A stretch of DNA of 64,000 nt, taken from NCBI RefSeq assembly GCF_038003045.1, contig NZ_JBBOOK010000002.1, forward strand, positions 62,001 to 126,000. Reading direction: 5' to 3'. This stretch comes from Sporosarcina sp. FSL W7-1349 (lineage in GTDB: Bacteria > Bacillota > Bacilli > Bacillales_A > Planococcaceae). This document shows, in pieces, positions 44,126 through 55,470 of this stretch (its first letter is position 1; each line of letters opens with the position of its first letter). The notes beneath the pieces were generated by a model that was not told the origin of the DNA, ran no database searches, and was given only the letters and a program-made list of their open reading frames with translations. A program made the translations under genes and the position numbers.

Positions 44126-44429
44126 GTCCTTTCCACTGGATTCATTAGCGGGCTAAAGGGGTAATGGAACTCCGATCTCGTTCTTTGAAAAGGGTACTGA
44201 TTTTATAGCCTGACTCTATTCTATACCCGCTATGCAGTCTCTTAACATTTATATTATTGGAAATCCGTGAATTGTTTATGAACCCTTTGTGAAGGAAATC
44301 CAACCATTGCCAACAATTTGCAAAAGATTTCAAGCTGTTGTTTTGTCTTTTTTCAAACAATCCACTTGCGAGTTATTGGAATGTTTTGTACAATGAGTAA
44401 ACTAAAAAAATAAAATCGGGGTGAACACA

Positions 44430-44858
44430 ATGGAGTTAAAACGGAAAGTCTTAGCTTATATCACATCTGGTGAAGGAACCGAACGCAAAATCCTTGTGTT
44501 CGAAAATAAGGAGCATCCCGAAGAAGGCTGGCAAGTGCCTGGGGGAACTATCGAAAAAGACGAACTGCTCATGGATGCCTTATATCGAGAAATCGAGGAG
44601 GAAACTGGCATCACACGGGACAAACTCGAACTGCGAGGGAAAGTGACCAAGAATAAGCATTTCCCGCGCGACCGCGATTTGGTCTACGAACGGAATATTT
44701 TCCATTTAACCTACACCGGCGAGGTGCTTTCCCCATGGGAACATCGTGTCGATAGCGATGGTAAAGACGACGGATCCATTTATTGCAACCGATGGATCCC
44801 ACTCGATAACCTGCCGCAGCTGGCCGGTAAACAGGATGAAGCACTCGATTTTATTTAA
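44430..44858 (+). CDS. Nudix hydrolase
   Basis: Pyrophosphohydrolase of 142 residues acting on a nucleoside diphosphate linked to another group. The Nudix box GGTIEKDELLMDALYREIEE followed by ETGI fits the GX5EX7REUXEEXGU pattern. ATG at 44430 lies six bases after GGGGTG. It is the only plus-strand gene in this block, divergent from the cyd operon and convergent with dgkB. Substrate not predictable. Confidence 0.88.
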   Translation: MELKRKVLAYITSGEGTERKILVFENKEHPEEGWQVPGGTIEKDELLMDALYREIEEETGITRDKLELRGKVTKNKHFPRDRDLVYERNIFHLTYTGEVLSPWEHRVDSDGKDDGSIYCNRWIPLDNLPQLAGKQDEALDFI

Positions 44859-44868
44859 ATATGTAAGC

Positions 44869-44900
44869 AGGCTCCTCGAAAAGAAGGGGCCTTTTGTTTT
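44869..44900 (+). terminator. Terminator of the Nudix gene
   Basis: AGGCTCCT (44869-44876) pairs with AGGGGCCT (44885-44892), followed by TTTTGTTTT. Confidence 0.8.
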
Positions 44901-44964
44901 GTTGCTGGGGATTCCATCTTGGGTTTTGCCGAGAGAAGATGATTTTCCCTGGTGTAGGGGATTT

Positions 44965-45129
44965 GCCATGAAAGTCTTCACGCGAGCCATGACAATCCGG
45001 GGAATTGCCCTTATAGTTTGAAGAATTGCCATGACAATTCGACCGGGATATGCAGTTTTCGCGGGAGCCATGACAGTTCAGAGAATTGCCCTTCCAGTTT
45101 GAAGATTTGCCATGACAGTTGGAATGGGA
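44965..45129. repeat. Tandem 21-bp repeats, core GCCATGACAGTT (eight units)
   Basis: Eight head-to-tail units, seven of 21 bp and one of 18 bp. Each begins with GCCATGACARTT, or in two units GCCCTTNYAGTTTGAAGA, and ends in a variable stretch often reading GAATT or GGGA. Units 2-3 and 6-7 form similar pairs, which points to duplication of a two-unit block. Non-coding: no ribosome binding site and no frame kept. It lies between the Nudix terminator and the next repeat family. Confidence 0.8.
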
Positions 45130-45147
45130 CAGACCTTTTCCTTAATT

Positions 45148-45310
45148 TTCACAACGTCTCACCTACCTCAAAACATTTCTACTCAGCCTCACAACGCCTA
45201 CCCCACGCCTCGAAACACTTCCACTTAACCTCACAACACTCCCCGCGCACTACGAAACATCCCCACCCAACCTCACAACACCACAATACCTCGAAACATC
45301 CCCGCCCCTC
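45148..45310. repeat. Tandem 21-bp repeats, alternating cores CCTCACAAC / CCTCGAAAC (eight units)
   Basis: Units of 21 bp, one of 18 bp, with a 9-base core that alternates between CTCACAAC and CTCGAAAC, followed by about 12 variable bases rich in C, A and T. On the minus strand the cores read GTTGTGAGG and GTTTCGAGG. It follows the GCCATGACA family at a distance of 18 bases and ends near the terminator of dgkB. No coding frame is supported. Confidence 0.8.
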
Positions 45311-45320
45311 CCAAAACCAA

Positions 45321-45349
45321 ACAAAAAACCCCAAACAGATAATGGGGTT
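45321..45349 (-). terminator. Terminator of dgkB
   Basis: AACCCC (45327-45332) pairs with GGGGTT (45344-45349), six T after it on the minus strand, 12 bases past the stop. Confidence 0.75.
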
Positions 45350-45360
45350 TTCCACACTTA

Positions 45361-46272
45361 TTAAGGGCGATCTTTCTCCCGCAGCTTTTCAACGGGGGCG
45401 AACATTTCCACGTGACGGCATAGGTTCTGGAAGGTTGCCGGGAGGACACCTCCATATTCGCCGTCGAGGTTCAGAAGCACTTCTTCGTTGGAGGTTACTG
45501 TAATTTTCTCGGCTTTGCTGGAGATGACGAGGGGATCATCCAAGTGCTCCCCTCGCAAGGCGAGTGACACGATGCGTATGAATTCCGCGATGTTGCATTT
45601 TTTCAGGATAAGCAATGTAAACTTTCCATCATTGATGCTGGAATCCGGTGCAAGTTTCTCGAACCCGCCCACCGAGTTGGTCAAGCCGACCAAAAACATC
45701 ATCACTTCATCATCGAACACTTGGCCATCGTATTCGATCTTTACATGTGATGAATGAATGGACGGGAGCATCTCGATCCCTTTCAAGTAATAAGCGAGCT
45801 GGCCGAGCACCGTTTTCAATTTGCTTGGGACGTCATAGGTCAATTCCGTCATTCGGCCGCCCCCCGCAATATTGATGAAGTAGCGGTCGTTCATCATTCC
45901 TACGTCTACCGGAACGGTTTGCCCTTGGACAATGATGTCGACGGCATCCTCAATATCGCGCGGGATTTTCAGGGCCCGTGCAAAATCATTTGTCGTCCCT
46001 ACCGGAATCAATCCGATGGTCGGCCGGTTTTCAAATGGGCTGACGCCTGCAATGACTTCATTCAACGTTCCGTCCCCGCCCGCTGCTATGACGATGTCGA
46101 ATCCCCGGGCAACCGCCGATTTTGCTGCTGCCATCGCATCTCCCTCGCCTGTTGTCGCATGGCAGGACGTTTCGTACCCGGCCAACTCCATTTTTTCCAG
46201 GATCTCCGCCAAATGCTTTCGAATGATTTCGCGTCCAGCGGTCGGGTTATAAATAATTCGTGCACGTTTCAT
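45361..46272 (-). CDS. dgkB: Diacylglycerol kinase DgkB
   Basis: Soluble lipid kinase (303 residues, the same length as B. subtilis DgkB/YerQ) that phosphorylates diacylglycerol from lipoteichoic acid synthesis and returns it to phospholipid synthesis. N-terminal RIIYNPTAGRE and the catalytic GGDGTLNEVIAGV are diagnostic. ATG follows GAGAGGGA. It stands near gatCAB as in B. subtilis, here with a thioredoxin-fold gene between. Confidence 0.92.
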   Translation of the reverse strand: MKRARIIYNPTAGREIIRKHLAEILEKMELAGYETSCHATTGEGDAMAAAKSAVARGFDIVIAAGGDGTLNEVIAGVSPFENRPTIGLIPVGTTNDFARALKIPRDIEDAVDIIVQGQTVPVDVGMMNDRYFINIAGGGRMTELTYDVPSKLKTVLGQLAYYLKGIEMLPSIHSSHVKIEYDGQVFDDEVMMFLVGLTNSVGGFEKLAPDSSINDGKFTLLILKKCNIAEFIRIVSLALRGEHLDDPLVISSKAEKITVTSNEEVLLNLDGEYGGVLPATFQNLCRHVEMFAPVEKLREKDRP

Positions 46273-46315
46273 CCCATTTCCCTCTCAATTCATACAGATT
46301 CATACAGATGATGTA

Positions 46316-46885
46316 TTAAGCTTGCTTTTGAAGAACCGGAAGAAAGGTTTTTCGGATATCTTCGTAGACTGTCAACCATAATTCCGGTTTTGATGAATAT
46401 TCCGCCGTCAATCGCTCGATCAGCGTTTTCTGTTTTTCTTCGAAATCTGGCGCGTCGGAAGAAGGCAGCTCCTGTCGAAGCCCCATGACGTACTCTTGAA
46501 TCGTTTCGGCGCGCGGTCCCCACTTCGCCAAAACCTCTCCGCCTTTATCTAACAGGAGATACACCGGGATGGATCGACCGCCGTTTGTAAGATGACGATC
46601 GATCAGATCCGTATCTTCATCACGGTAGACAGCTCGCACATCAAGTGAAGCCGCCTCGGCGATCCGACGCAAGACAGGATTGTTCATCATCGCATCTCCG
46701 CACCAATCTTCCGTAATGACTAACAGATTCGGCTGCTTGTCCTTCAAGATTTCGATGAACTCATCATCTTGGGGCACCTCGAACTGTTCATATACATGAA
46801 AGCTGTTGTCCTTATGTTTCTCCATTCGATCCATATATTGCTCAAGTGAAATGGCTTCATCAAAATATTGCTTCTCTGATTTCAT
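46316..46885 (-). CDS. Thioredoxin-fold protein with single active-site cysteine
   Basis: Cytoplasmic protein of 189 residues. The thioredoxin-like part contains LLVITEDWCGDAMMNNPVL, with one Cys at the position of the CXXC motif (WCGD), then GGRSIPVYLLLD with the cis-Pro. The second Cys is missing, so it cannot act as a normal dithiol oxidoreductase. A monothiol or chaperone-like role is possible. ATG at 46885 follows GGAG at 11 bases. Found next to dgkB. Confidence 0.75.
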   Translation of the reverse strand: MKSEKQYFDEAISLEQYMDRMEKHKDNSFHVYEQFEVPQDDEFIEILKDKQPNLLVITEDWCGDAMMNNPVLRRIAEAASLDVRAVYRDEDTDLIDRHLTNGGRSIPVYLLLDKGGEVLAKWGPRAETIQEYVMGLRQELPSSDAPDFEEKQKTLIERLTAEYSSKPELWLTVYEDIRKTFLPVLQKQA

Positions 46886-46988
46886 CTGCTTCCACACTCC
46901 TTTCCTTTAGTGTACGGATACTTCCAGGTCGAATCAATTCCGAAGTTCCGCGGTTAAAACGAAGGATGCTCTTCTTGATTGTCTAGCG

Positions 46989-47034
46989 AAAAACGTCCTA
47001 TGCTCGGACTCTTTTTCAAGCCTTGCATAGGACG
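46989..47034 (-). terminator. Terminator of the gatCAB operon
   Basis: A 10-bp perfect stem (46994-47003 with 47025-47034), five T on the minus strand, 12 bases past the gatB stop. Confidence 0.8.
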
Positions 47035-47045
47035 CAGCAGATCGG

Positions 47046-48476
47046 TTATCGTTTTTTAATCTCTTCAAGAAGGATTTTATTGACCAATTGAGGGTTGGCT
47101 TGTCCTTTTGTCGCTTTCATGATTTGGCCGACAAGGAAGCCGACAGCCCGGTCTTTCCCGTTCTTGTAGTCTTCGATCGATTGCTCGTTTGCATCCAATG
47201 TCTCCGTGACGATTTTGAGTAGTGCGCCTTCATCGGAAATTTGGACAAGTCCTTTTTCCTTGACGATTGCTTCGGCGTTTCCGCCTTTTTCAATCAATTC
47301 CTTGAATACTTTCTTCGCAATTTTAGAAGAAATCGTGCCGTCTACGATCAGTTTGATCATGCTGGCGAGTCCTTCCGGAGTGAGTGCCGTATCGTGCAGT
47401 TCCTTCTGTTCTGCATTCAGATAGGCTGAAACGTCACCCATCAGCCAGTTGGAAGCCAATTTGGCGTCCGCCCCGGCATCTACTGTCGCATCGAAGAAAT
47501 CGGACATTTCTTTTGTCAAAGTCAGTACGTGTGCATCGTATTCAGGAAGATCCAACTCTTTCACATAGCGCTCTTTCCGTGCGTCCGGAAGCTCTGGAAT
47601 CTCCGCTCGCACCCGATCTATCCACTCTTGGTCGATATGGACTTCCGGCAGATCCGGATCATTGATGAATCGATAATCGTTTGCGCTTCCTTTGACACGC
47701 ATGAGCACTGTTTCACCAGTCGCTTCATCGTAGCGGCGCGTCTCTTGCTGGATCGTTCCGCCTGCCAACAAGACTTTTTCTTGGCGCTCGACTTCATTGG
47801 CAATGCCACGGCGCACGAAGTTGAACGAGTTGAGGTTTTTCAACTCGGTTTTCGTACCGAATTCTTCTTGTCCGAATGGACGCAACGAAATATTCGCGTC
47901 ACAACGGAGGGATCCTTCTTCCATCCGTACATCGGAAACGCCTGTATATTGGATGATTGCCTTCAACTTTTCAAGAAACGCATACGCCTCTTCCGGAGAG
48001 CGGATATCCGCTTCCGTTACGATTTCGACAAGAGGTGTGCCTTGCCGGTTCAAGTCGACTAACGAATAGCCGTAATCGGAGTGCGTCAGTTTACCCGCGT
48101 CCTCTTCCAAATGGACCCGCTCGATGCGGATTTTTTTCTTTTTCCCATCCACTTCGATTTCAATCCAGCCGTTGGATCCGACCGGACGTTCATCTTGGGA
48201 AATTTGGTATGCTTTCGGGTTGTCCGGATAGAAATAGTGCTTCCGGTCAAAATTCATGACGGGCGCAATTTCACAGTTCAACGCCATCGACGCTTTCATG
48301 CCGAATTCGATTGCTTGTTTATTCAACGTCGGAAGCACGCCCGGGTATGCCAAGTCCGTCACATGAATGTTCATGTTCGGTTCTGCGCCGAAATGGGCTG
48401 GTGCCGGTGACATGATTTTCGTATCGGTTTTCAATTCTACGTGGACTTCAAGTCCGACAATCGTTTCAAAGTTCAT
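47046..48476 (-). CDS. gatB: Aspartyl/glutamyl-tRNA amidotransferase subunit B
   Basis: tRNA-binding kinase subunit (476 residues) of the GatCAB complex that turns Glu-tRNA-Gln into Gln-tRNA-Gln. It starts [18 protein letters not shown] and contains [20 protein letters not shown]; the C-terminal YqeY-like tail ends [16 protein letters not shown]. Its ATG overlaps the gatA stop by one base. Last gene of the operon. Confidence 0.96.
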   Translation of the reverse strand: MNFETIVGLEVHVELKTDTKIMSPAPAHFGAEPNMNIHVTDLAYPGVLPTLNKQAIEFGMKASMALNCEIAPVMNFDRKHYFYPDNPKAYQISQDERPVGSNGWIEIEVDGKKKKIRIERVHLEEDAGKLTHSDYGYSLVDLNRQGTPLVEIVTEADIRSPEEAYAFLEKLKAIIQYTGVSDVRMEEGSLRCDANISLRPFGQEEFGTKTELKNLNSFNFVRRGIANEVERQEKVLLAGGTIQQETRRYDEATGETVLMRVKGSANDYRFINDPDLPEVHIDQEWIDRVRAEIPELPDARKERYVKELDLPEYDAHVLTLTKEMSDFFDATVDAGADAKLASNWLMGDVSAYLNAEQKELHDTALTPEGLASMIKLIVDGTISSKIAKKVFKELIEKGGNAEAIVKEKGLVQISDEGALLKIVTETLDANEQSIEDYKNGKDRAVGFLVGQIMKATKGQANPQLVNKILLEEIKKR

Positions 48477-49942
48477 CAGTTGGTTCCCTCCCCAATGGCC
48501 GGAGTGCGCTTATGGAATTCCGTCGCTTGTTCGTACGCATGTGCCACTTTGTACAAAGTCGCTTCATCAAAATGTTTGCCGATGATCTGCAAACCAATCG
48601 GCAATCCTTCAGAGAATCCGCAAGGCACGGAAATCGCAGGGATTCCTGCAAGGTTGATCGGAACAGTCAGCACGTCATTGGCATACAAAGTCAATGGATC
48701 CTTGACAAGCCCACCGATTTCATAGGCCGGTGTCGCCGAAGTCGGTCCGATGATAACATCATATTTTTCAAAGAGGGACGCGAAATCTTGAGCAATCAAC
48801 GTACGGACCTTTTGCGATTTCACGTATACATCTTCATGATGATCCGCGCTAAGCGCATATGTTCCGAAGAGGATCCTTTTTTTCACTTCATGGCCGAATC
48901 CTTCAGACCGGGAACGCAGATAAAGCTCTTCCAAATTTTTCACGCCTTCCGGACGGTATCCATACCGGATACCATCGAAACGGGATAAATTTGATGAGGC
49001 TTCCGAACAGGCGATGACGTAGTAAGTTGCTGAAGCGTATTTGGAATGTGGAAGCGAAACTTCTTCCCATTCTGCACCAAGTGATTCCAACACTTGCAAT
49101 GCTTCACGAACTGCAGTTTTCACTTCTTCCGCGACGCCTTCACCAAGGTATTCCTTTGGAACCGCGATTTTCATCCCTTTGACATCGCCTGTCAAAGCGG
49201 ATTTGAAATCCGGCACCTCTACTGGGGAAGAAGAGCTATCCCGGTAGTCGACTCCCGAAATGGCATTAAGAAGAAGCGCATTATCTTCCACCGTACGGGT
49301 GATTGTTCCGATTTGGTCGAGGGAGGAAGCAAACGCAACCAACCCAGCGCGTGATACGCGTCCGTATGTCGGTTTCATCCCGACGACACCACAGAAAGCA
49401 GCCGGTTGGCGAACAGACCCGCCCGTATCCGAACCAAGTGCGAATAACACTTCGCCCGCTGCGACAGCAGCTGCCGAACCGCCTGATGATCCACCCGGTA
49501 CAAAGTCGAGGTTCCATGGATTTCTCGTTTTTTGAAATGCTGATCGTTCAGTTGTAGATCCCATCGCAAATTCATCCATGTTCAGTTTACCGACAGATAC
49601 CATGCCCGCCGCGTCCAATCTTTCTACAACCGTTGCGTCATAGACAGGGACGAAATCCTCCAGCATTTTACTGGCACAAGTCGTTTTAACGCCTTTGGTA
49701 ACAATATTATCTTTGATTCCGACTGGCAGCCCGAAAAGAGGACCGCGATTGTCTTCGGAGCCGTTATCCAATTGTTCCGCTTTCGCAATCGCCTCTTCTT
49801 CGGTCACTGTCAGGAATGCCTGAACTTTGTCATCCACTTTTTTGATATGATTCAACGTGTCTTGCGTCAATTCCTTGACGGACACTTCACGGCTATGTAA
49901 AAGCGATTGAAGTTCAGCCGCCGTTTTGTTTACTAACGTCAT
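48476..49942 (-). CDS. gatA: Aspartyl/glutamyl-tRNA amidotransferase subunit A
   Basis: Amidase subunit (488 residues) that frees ammonia from glutamine. The Ser-cisSer-Lys triad is visible: Lys in [10 protein letters not shown], the cis-Ser in [12 protein letters not shown] and the nucleophile Ser in [15 protein letters not shown] follows GAGGAGGG. It lies between gatC and gatB, as in B. subtilis. Confidence 0.96.
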   Translation of the reverse strand: MTLVNKTAAELQSLLHSREVSVKELTQDTLNHIKKVDDKVQAFLTVTEEEAIAKAEQLDNGSEDNRGPLFGLPVGIKDNIVTKGVKTTCASKMLEDFVPVYDATVVERLDAAGMVSVGKLNMDEFAMGSTTERSAFQKTRNPWNLDFVPGGSSGGSAAAVAAGEVLFALGSDTGGSVRQPAAFCGVVGMKPTYGRVSRAGLVAFASSLDQIGTITRTVEDNALLLNAISGVDYRDSSSSPVEVPDFKSALTGDVKGMKIAVPKEYLGEGVAEEVKTAVREALQVLESLGAEWEEVSLPHSKYASATYYVIACSEASSNLSRFDGIRYGYRPEGVKNLEELYLRSRSEGFGHEVKKRILFGTYALSADHHEDVYVKSQKVRTLIAQDFASLFEKYDVIIGPTSATPAYEIGGLVKDPLTLYANDVLTVPINLAGIPAISVPCGFSEGLPIGLQIIGKHFDEATLYKVAHAYEQATEFHKRTPAIGEGTN

Positions 49943-49967
49943 CTGTTTCCCTCCTCAATTCCGTTCC

Positions 49968-50255
49968 TTAAAGAATGGATGGCACTTTGATAAGCCCGTC
50001 CTCATGCTCTTTTACGCTCTCCAGCATTTCATCGCGGTCTAGAACGTCCTTTTGAACGTCTTCACGCAACACATTGTATAGCGGGATCGGGTGTGTCATC
50101 GGAGCGACATTTTCCGTATCCGCCTCTTTCAATACATTGGAAAATTGGATCATATCCGCCAATTGCTCCGCGTACACTTCAGCGTCTTCATCAGAAATAC
50201 CGATTCTGACAAAATTGGCGAAATACTGTACATCGTCTTTCGTAAATTGCGTCAT
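49968..50255 (-). CDS. gatC: Aspartyl/glutamyl-tRNA amidotransferase subunit C
   Basis: Small scaffold subunit (95 residues) linking GatA and GatB. It contains NVLKEADTENVAPMTHPIPL and ends EDGLIKVPSIL. The start is ATG at 50255, six bases after GGGAGG; the frame opens five codons earlier. First gene of gatCAB. Confidence 0.94.
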   Translation of the reverse strand: MTQFTKDDVQYFANFVRIGISDEDAEVYAEQLADMIQFSNVLKEADTENVAPMTHPIPLYNVLREDVQKDVLDRDEMLESVKEHEDGLIKVPSIL

Positions 50256-50329
50256 TTTTTTTCCTCCCATTTACTCACTGTACGATTAATAATAACACCT
50301 TCTCCAAGCGATGAAAAGTTACGATAGTC

Positions 50330-50520
50330 GTCAATCAATTACGCCTCGGCGTAATTGCGTCCGGATCTTGAATTGCGAATCGAACAGCGAAGGGTTCGAT
50401 TTGCCTTAATTTCTGCGCTCTTTGCAGAAATTAAGGCACTAGACAGTTTGGATTGCCCTGAGTCCCCCTCAAAATCCGTGACATCCGCCGGAGGCTATTG
50501 ATTCAGCAAGGTATATGAAG
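50330..50520 (+). repeat. Dispersed intergenic repeat with hairpins, copy 3
   Basis: Non-coding, between gatC and camS. The hairpin at 50378-50402 (arms AATCGAAC and GTTCGATT) differs from the one at 15566-15590 by one base. A second, perfect 14-bp hairpin follows (50403-50416 with 50424-50437). The surrounding segments TTACGCCTCGGCGTAATTG and GACATCCGCCGGAGGC are also repeat-like. It lacks a T-run and so is not a plain terminator. Confidence 0.65.
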
Positions 50521-50587
50521 TTCATTGTTTTATATACTTTTTTACATTCCTCCCACCACTATCGGAAGAAAAATATTCGCTGAATCA

Positions 50588-51712
50588 TCAATATCCATAT
50601 ATATGAACGTATGGTTCTTCTTTCCCCGCCTCTTTCACTATCAGCGCTTCCGGTCCATTCACCGATTTGATAGTCACCTCGATGTGGATATCCGAGAAAT
50701 ATTTCACAACAAGTCCCGTCAAATATTGGGTGAACCCGATAACCTCGCTCGTTCCATAAAACTGGATCGGAATTTCAATGCGAAGGGAGTTCAACTTCCC
50801 TTCTTTGAAGAATCCCGTTCCAATGACATCGACAAAACTTGGAAAATAATTGTCGATATCCTGTTTGAATTTATTGAAGTCCGTATTAATTTCCCGATAT
50901 CGATCAATAGAGGAGGAAGCCGGAAATACAACATACTGCTCATTCACTTCTTTCCATCCTCCGGGAACTTCATCCCCTTTTCCAGCGACCGCTTTGGCAA
51001 AATACGTACCGGACACGATAGAATTCCGACTTTCCTGTTTGAATAAACCGACGACAATCGGGATATCTTTCAACCCCTCTTGTGTGCGAAGCCGGCGGAC
51101 AATCTCTTCTGCCATTTTCATGCCTTCTTGCTGAATTTTGCTGTCCGGGATGACCGTTTCTTTCCCGCTTCTCGTATAGCTGATGGAATTCAGGGCAAGG
51201 CCGATGGAAATGCCGTCGAGCCTTACTTTCTTCTCATCGGTCATGACTAAGTAATTTTGCTCGACGATATGAGCCAGATAAATGGGTGCCTGCTCGGAAA
51301 TTTCCTCTTCGCTCATCCCCTCTTTCACAGGGGGATTTAACCCTTTTTCATCGGTAGAGCTTCTGGATAGCCAAGCGCGTGCCATGTCTCGATCAATATA
51401 TTGGCCTTCCTGGAAGAAGTGGTCCTTCGGGTCGAAATATTGAGTGGAGATGCGCAGCAATCCTCTTTCTGCCTCTCTCATATCGTATTTCGTATAGACA
51501 TTATTGACGATCATGCCCCGGCTCGCACTCTTTTTGAATGGCAATAGCGTCCGATAAAACTCATCTTTCAGTTGGACCTCAGGAATCATCACCGTTTCTT
51601 CTACAGTTTCTTCACCTTCCTGGAGGATTTCATCATCAGTTGTAGCGGAGGGCAAACATCCGCCCAAAAACAATACGGTTGCCAGTCCGGTCATTGCTAC
51701 TAATTTCTTCAT
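50588..51712 (-). CDS. camS: CamS family lipoprotein (sex pheromone cAM373 precursor family)
   Basis: Surface lipoprotein of 374 residues. The signal peptide ends in lipobox LGGC (Cys 19). In Staphylococcus aureus the processed signal of CamS gives the peptide pheromone staph-cAM373; here the family identity rests on the body, for example RRLRTQEGLKDIPIVVGLFK, and on the position after ligA (YerH in B. subtilis). ATG after AAGGAG lies seven bases past the ligA stop, so both are in one operon. Cellular role unknown. Confidence 0.88.
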   Translation of the reverse strand: MKKLVAMTGLATVLFLGGCLPSATTDDEILQEGEETVEETVMIPEVQLKDEFYRTLLPFKKSASRGMIVNNVYTKYDMREAERGLLRISTQYFDPKDHFFQEGQYIDRDMARAWLSRSSTDEKGLNPPVKEGMSEEEISEQAPIYLAHIVEQNYLVMTDEKKVRLDGISIGLALNSISYTRSGKETVIPDSKIQQEGMKMAEEIVRRLRTQEGLKDIPIVVGLFKQESRNSIVSGTYFAKAVAGKGDEVPGGWKEVNEQYVVFPASSSIDRYREINTDFNKFKQDIDNYFPSFVDVIGTGFFKEGKLNSLRIEIPIQFYGTSEVIGFTQYLTGLVVKYFSDIHIEVTIKSVNGPEALIVKEAGKEEPYVHIYGY

Positions 51713-51718
51713 ACAAGC

Positions 51719-53900
<2,182 letters not shown>

Positions 53901-54979
53901 GGCGTTGATGTCCCTGTCGTGTGTGGATTGGCAATTTGTACAGGTCCATTCTCTAATGTTCAGCGATAATTTCTCACCTTTCTGTTCACATACACTGCAT
54001 GTTTGGGTAGAAGCAAACCATTGATCCGCCTGGATGAGCGTGCGGCCAAGCCAGGCGGATTTATACGCCAACTGTCTGGCGAATTCATACCAGCTTACGT
54101 CGGAAATGGACTTGGACAGTTTGCGGTTCTGTAACAGATTCGATGATTTTAAGGTTTCGATAACAATCACTTGGTTTTCGTTGGTTATCTTGTGAGACAA
54201 TTTATGAAGAAAGTCTTTTCGCTGATTGGCAATTTTCTCATGCTTCCTAGCCAATAATAATCGGGCTTTCTCTCTGTTTTTGCTTCCGGCTTTTTTTCTG
54301 CTGAGTGCTTCTTGCGCCTTGACTAGCTGTTTCTCGGACTTTCTCAGAAACTTCGGATTGCCGTATTTTTCACTCCTACCGACATCATTCGTCGTAATGG
54401 CAAAGTCTGACAAACCTAAATCGATTCCTATTTTGTTTTTAGCAGGAATCCAGTCAGCCTCTTCCATCTCCACTAAAATGGAAATAAAGTATTTTCCGGA
54501 AGATGTCTGACTGACCGTGCACGACTTGATTAAACCGTCGAATGGTCGATGATATTTGATCTTCACGAAACCAATCTTGGGTAATTTAACTTGATTGCCT
54601 TCTATGCGGATATTACCGCCTTGATTATTTGTTTTGTACGACTTTTTACTTCTGTGCTTCGACTTGAATTTTGGAAAGCCGGCGCCTTCTTTAAAGAATT
54701 TCCTGTAAGCGGCATTTAAATCCAGCTGGGCATTCGCTAAAGCGAGGTTATCCACTTCGTTCAGGAAGTCAAATTCCCTTTTAAACGAAGTGTATGTTCT
54801 CGGTTTATGCAGTGTGAGTTGGTCCTTGTCATCCTTGTATCTTTCATACAGTCCCATTCGGTCAGCCAGCATTTGGTTGTAAATAAAGCGGACACAGCCG
54901 AAAGACTTCGCGAAGAACTCTTTTTGTTCCGCGTTTGGATACAATCTGTATTTATAGGCTTTCAGCATGTGATCCCTCC

Positions 54980-55378
54980 TTATCTGTGATTCATTTGCTG
55001 GTTTTGAATGTAATGCTTCATTTGTCCTTCGGTGTTGTCACGGACTATCGATAAAAATAACTGGGATTCCACAGATGGCCTCCCCAGAACTTATTCTTTA
55101 AGTCCGGATGTCTGAGAAACAACTTGCGGGCAGAGGAGCCTTTAAAAGCCATCATAATGGAAGGAATTGCGTGCTGAGACTTACAGCTGATCCAGCATAT
55201 GAACATGGGCTTTATCTGTCTCCATCTCCAGGATGACGATTTCATTAGCAGAAGCAATGTCCGTCAGAATTTCCTTTACATCCGTCTCCACTTCTCCTTG
55301 GAGCCTATATTTTACACACTATACAATAGGATAGTGCAACATATAGACATATCCTCTTCCTTTATTGGCTTTATCCAT
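54980..55378 (-). pseudogene. tnpA: IS200-type Y1 transposase (TnpA), inactivated
   Basis: ATG at 55378 starts DKANKGRGYVYMLHYPIV, then a TAG stands where Trp is expected (IVWC). The frame continues to ETDKAHVHML, which includes the HUH motif HVH, and shifts soon after; other frames give SARKLFLRHPDLKNKFWGGH with LWNPSYF, and the end NTEGQMKHYIQNQ with the catalytic Tyr region. At least one stop and two frameshifts, so no active product. Confidence 0.8.
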
Positions 55379-55470
55379 GTTTATTACCCTATATAGGATA
55401 CTACACATGTGCGGCAGCAAAGTTAATCAAGGGCATTCGCTAACTCATGGCTGAAGTCACAAGAGTTCGC

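Noticed and set aside
44145..44420. Rex operator upstream of the cyd operon
   Set aside because: TTTGTGAAGG and ATTCACGG half-sites occur, but no full TTGTGAAnnnnTTCACAA-like dyad was found.
44965..45310. CRISPR-like or coding repeats
   Set aside because: Variable parts are only 9-12 bases and frames are not kept; an open frame at 45018-45503 has no start signal and crosses a terminator and dgkB.
47529..48062. 177-codon plus-strand frame opposite gatB, and similar long frames opposite ligA and gatA
   Set aside because: Antisense shadows of clear housekeeping genes without start signals.
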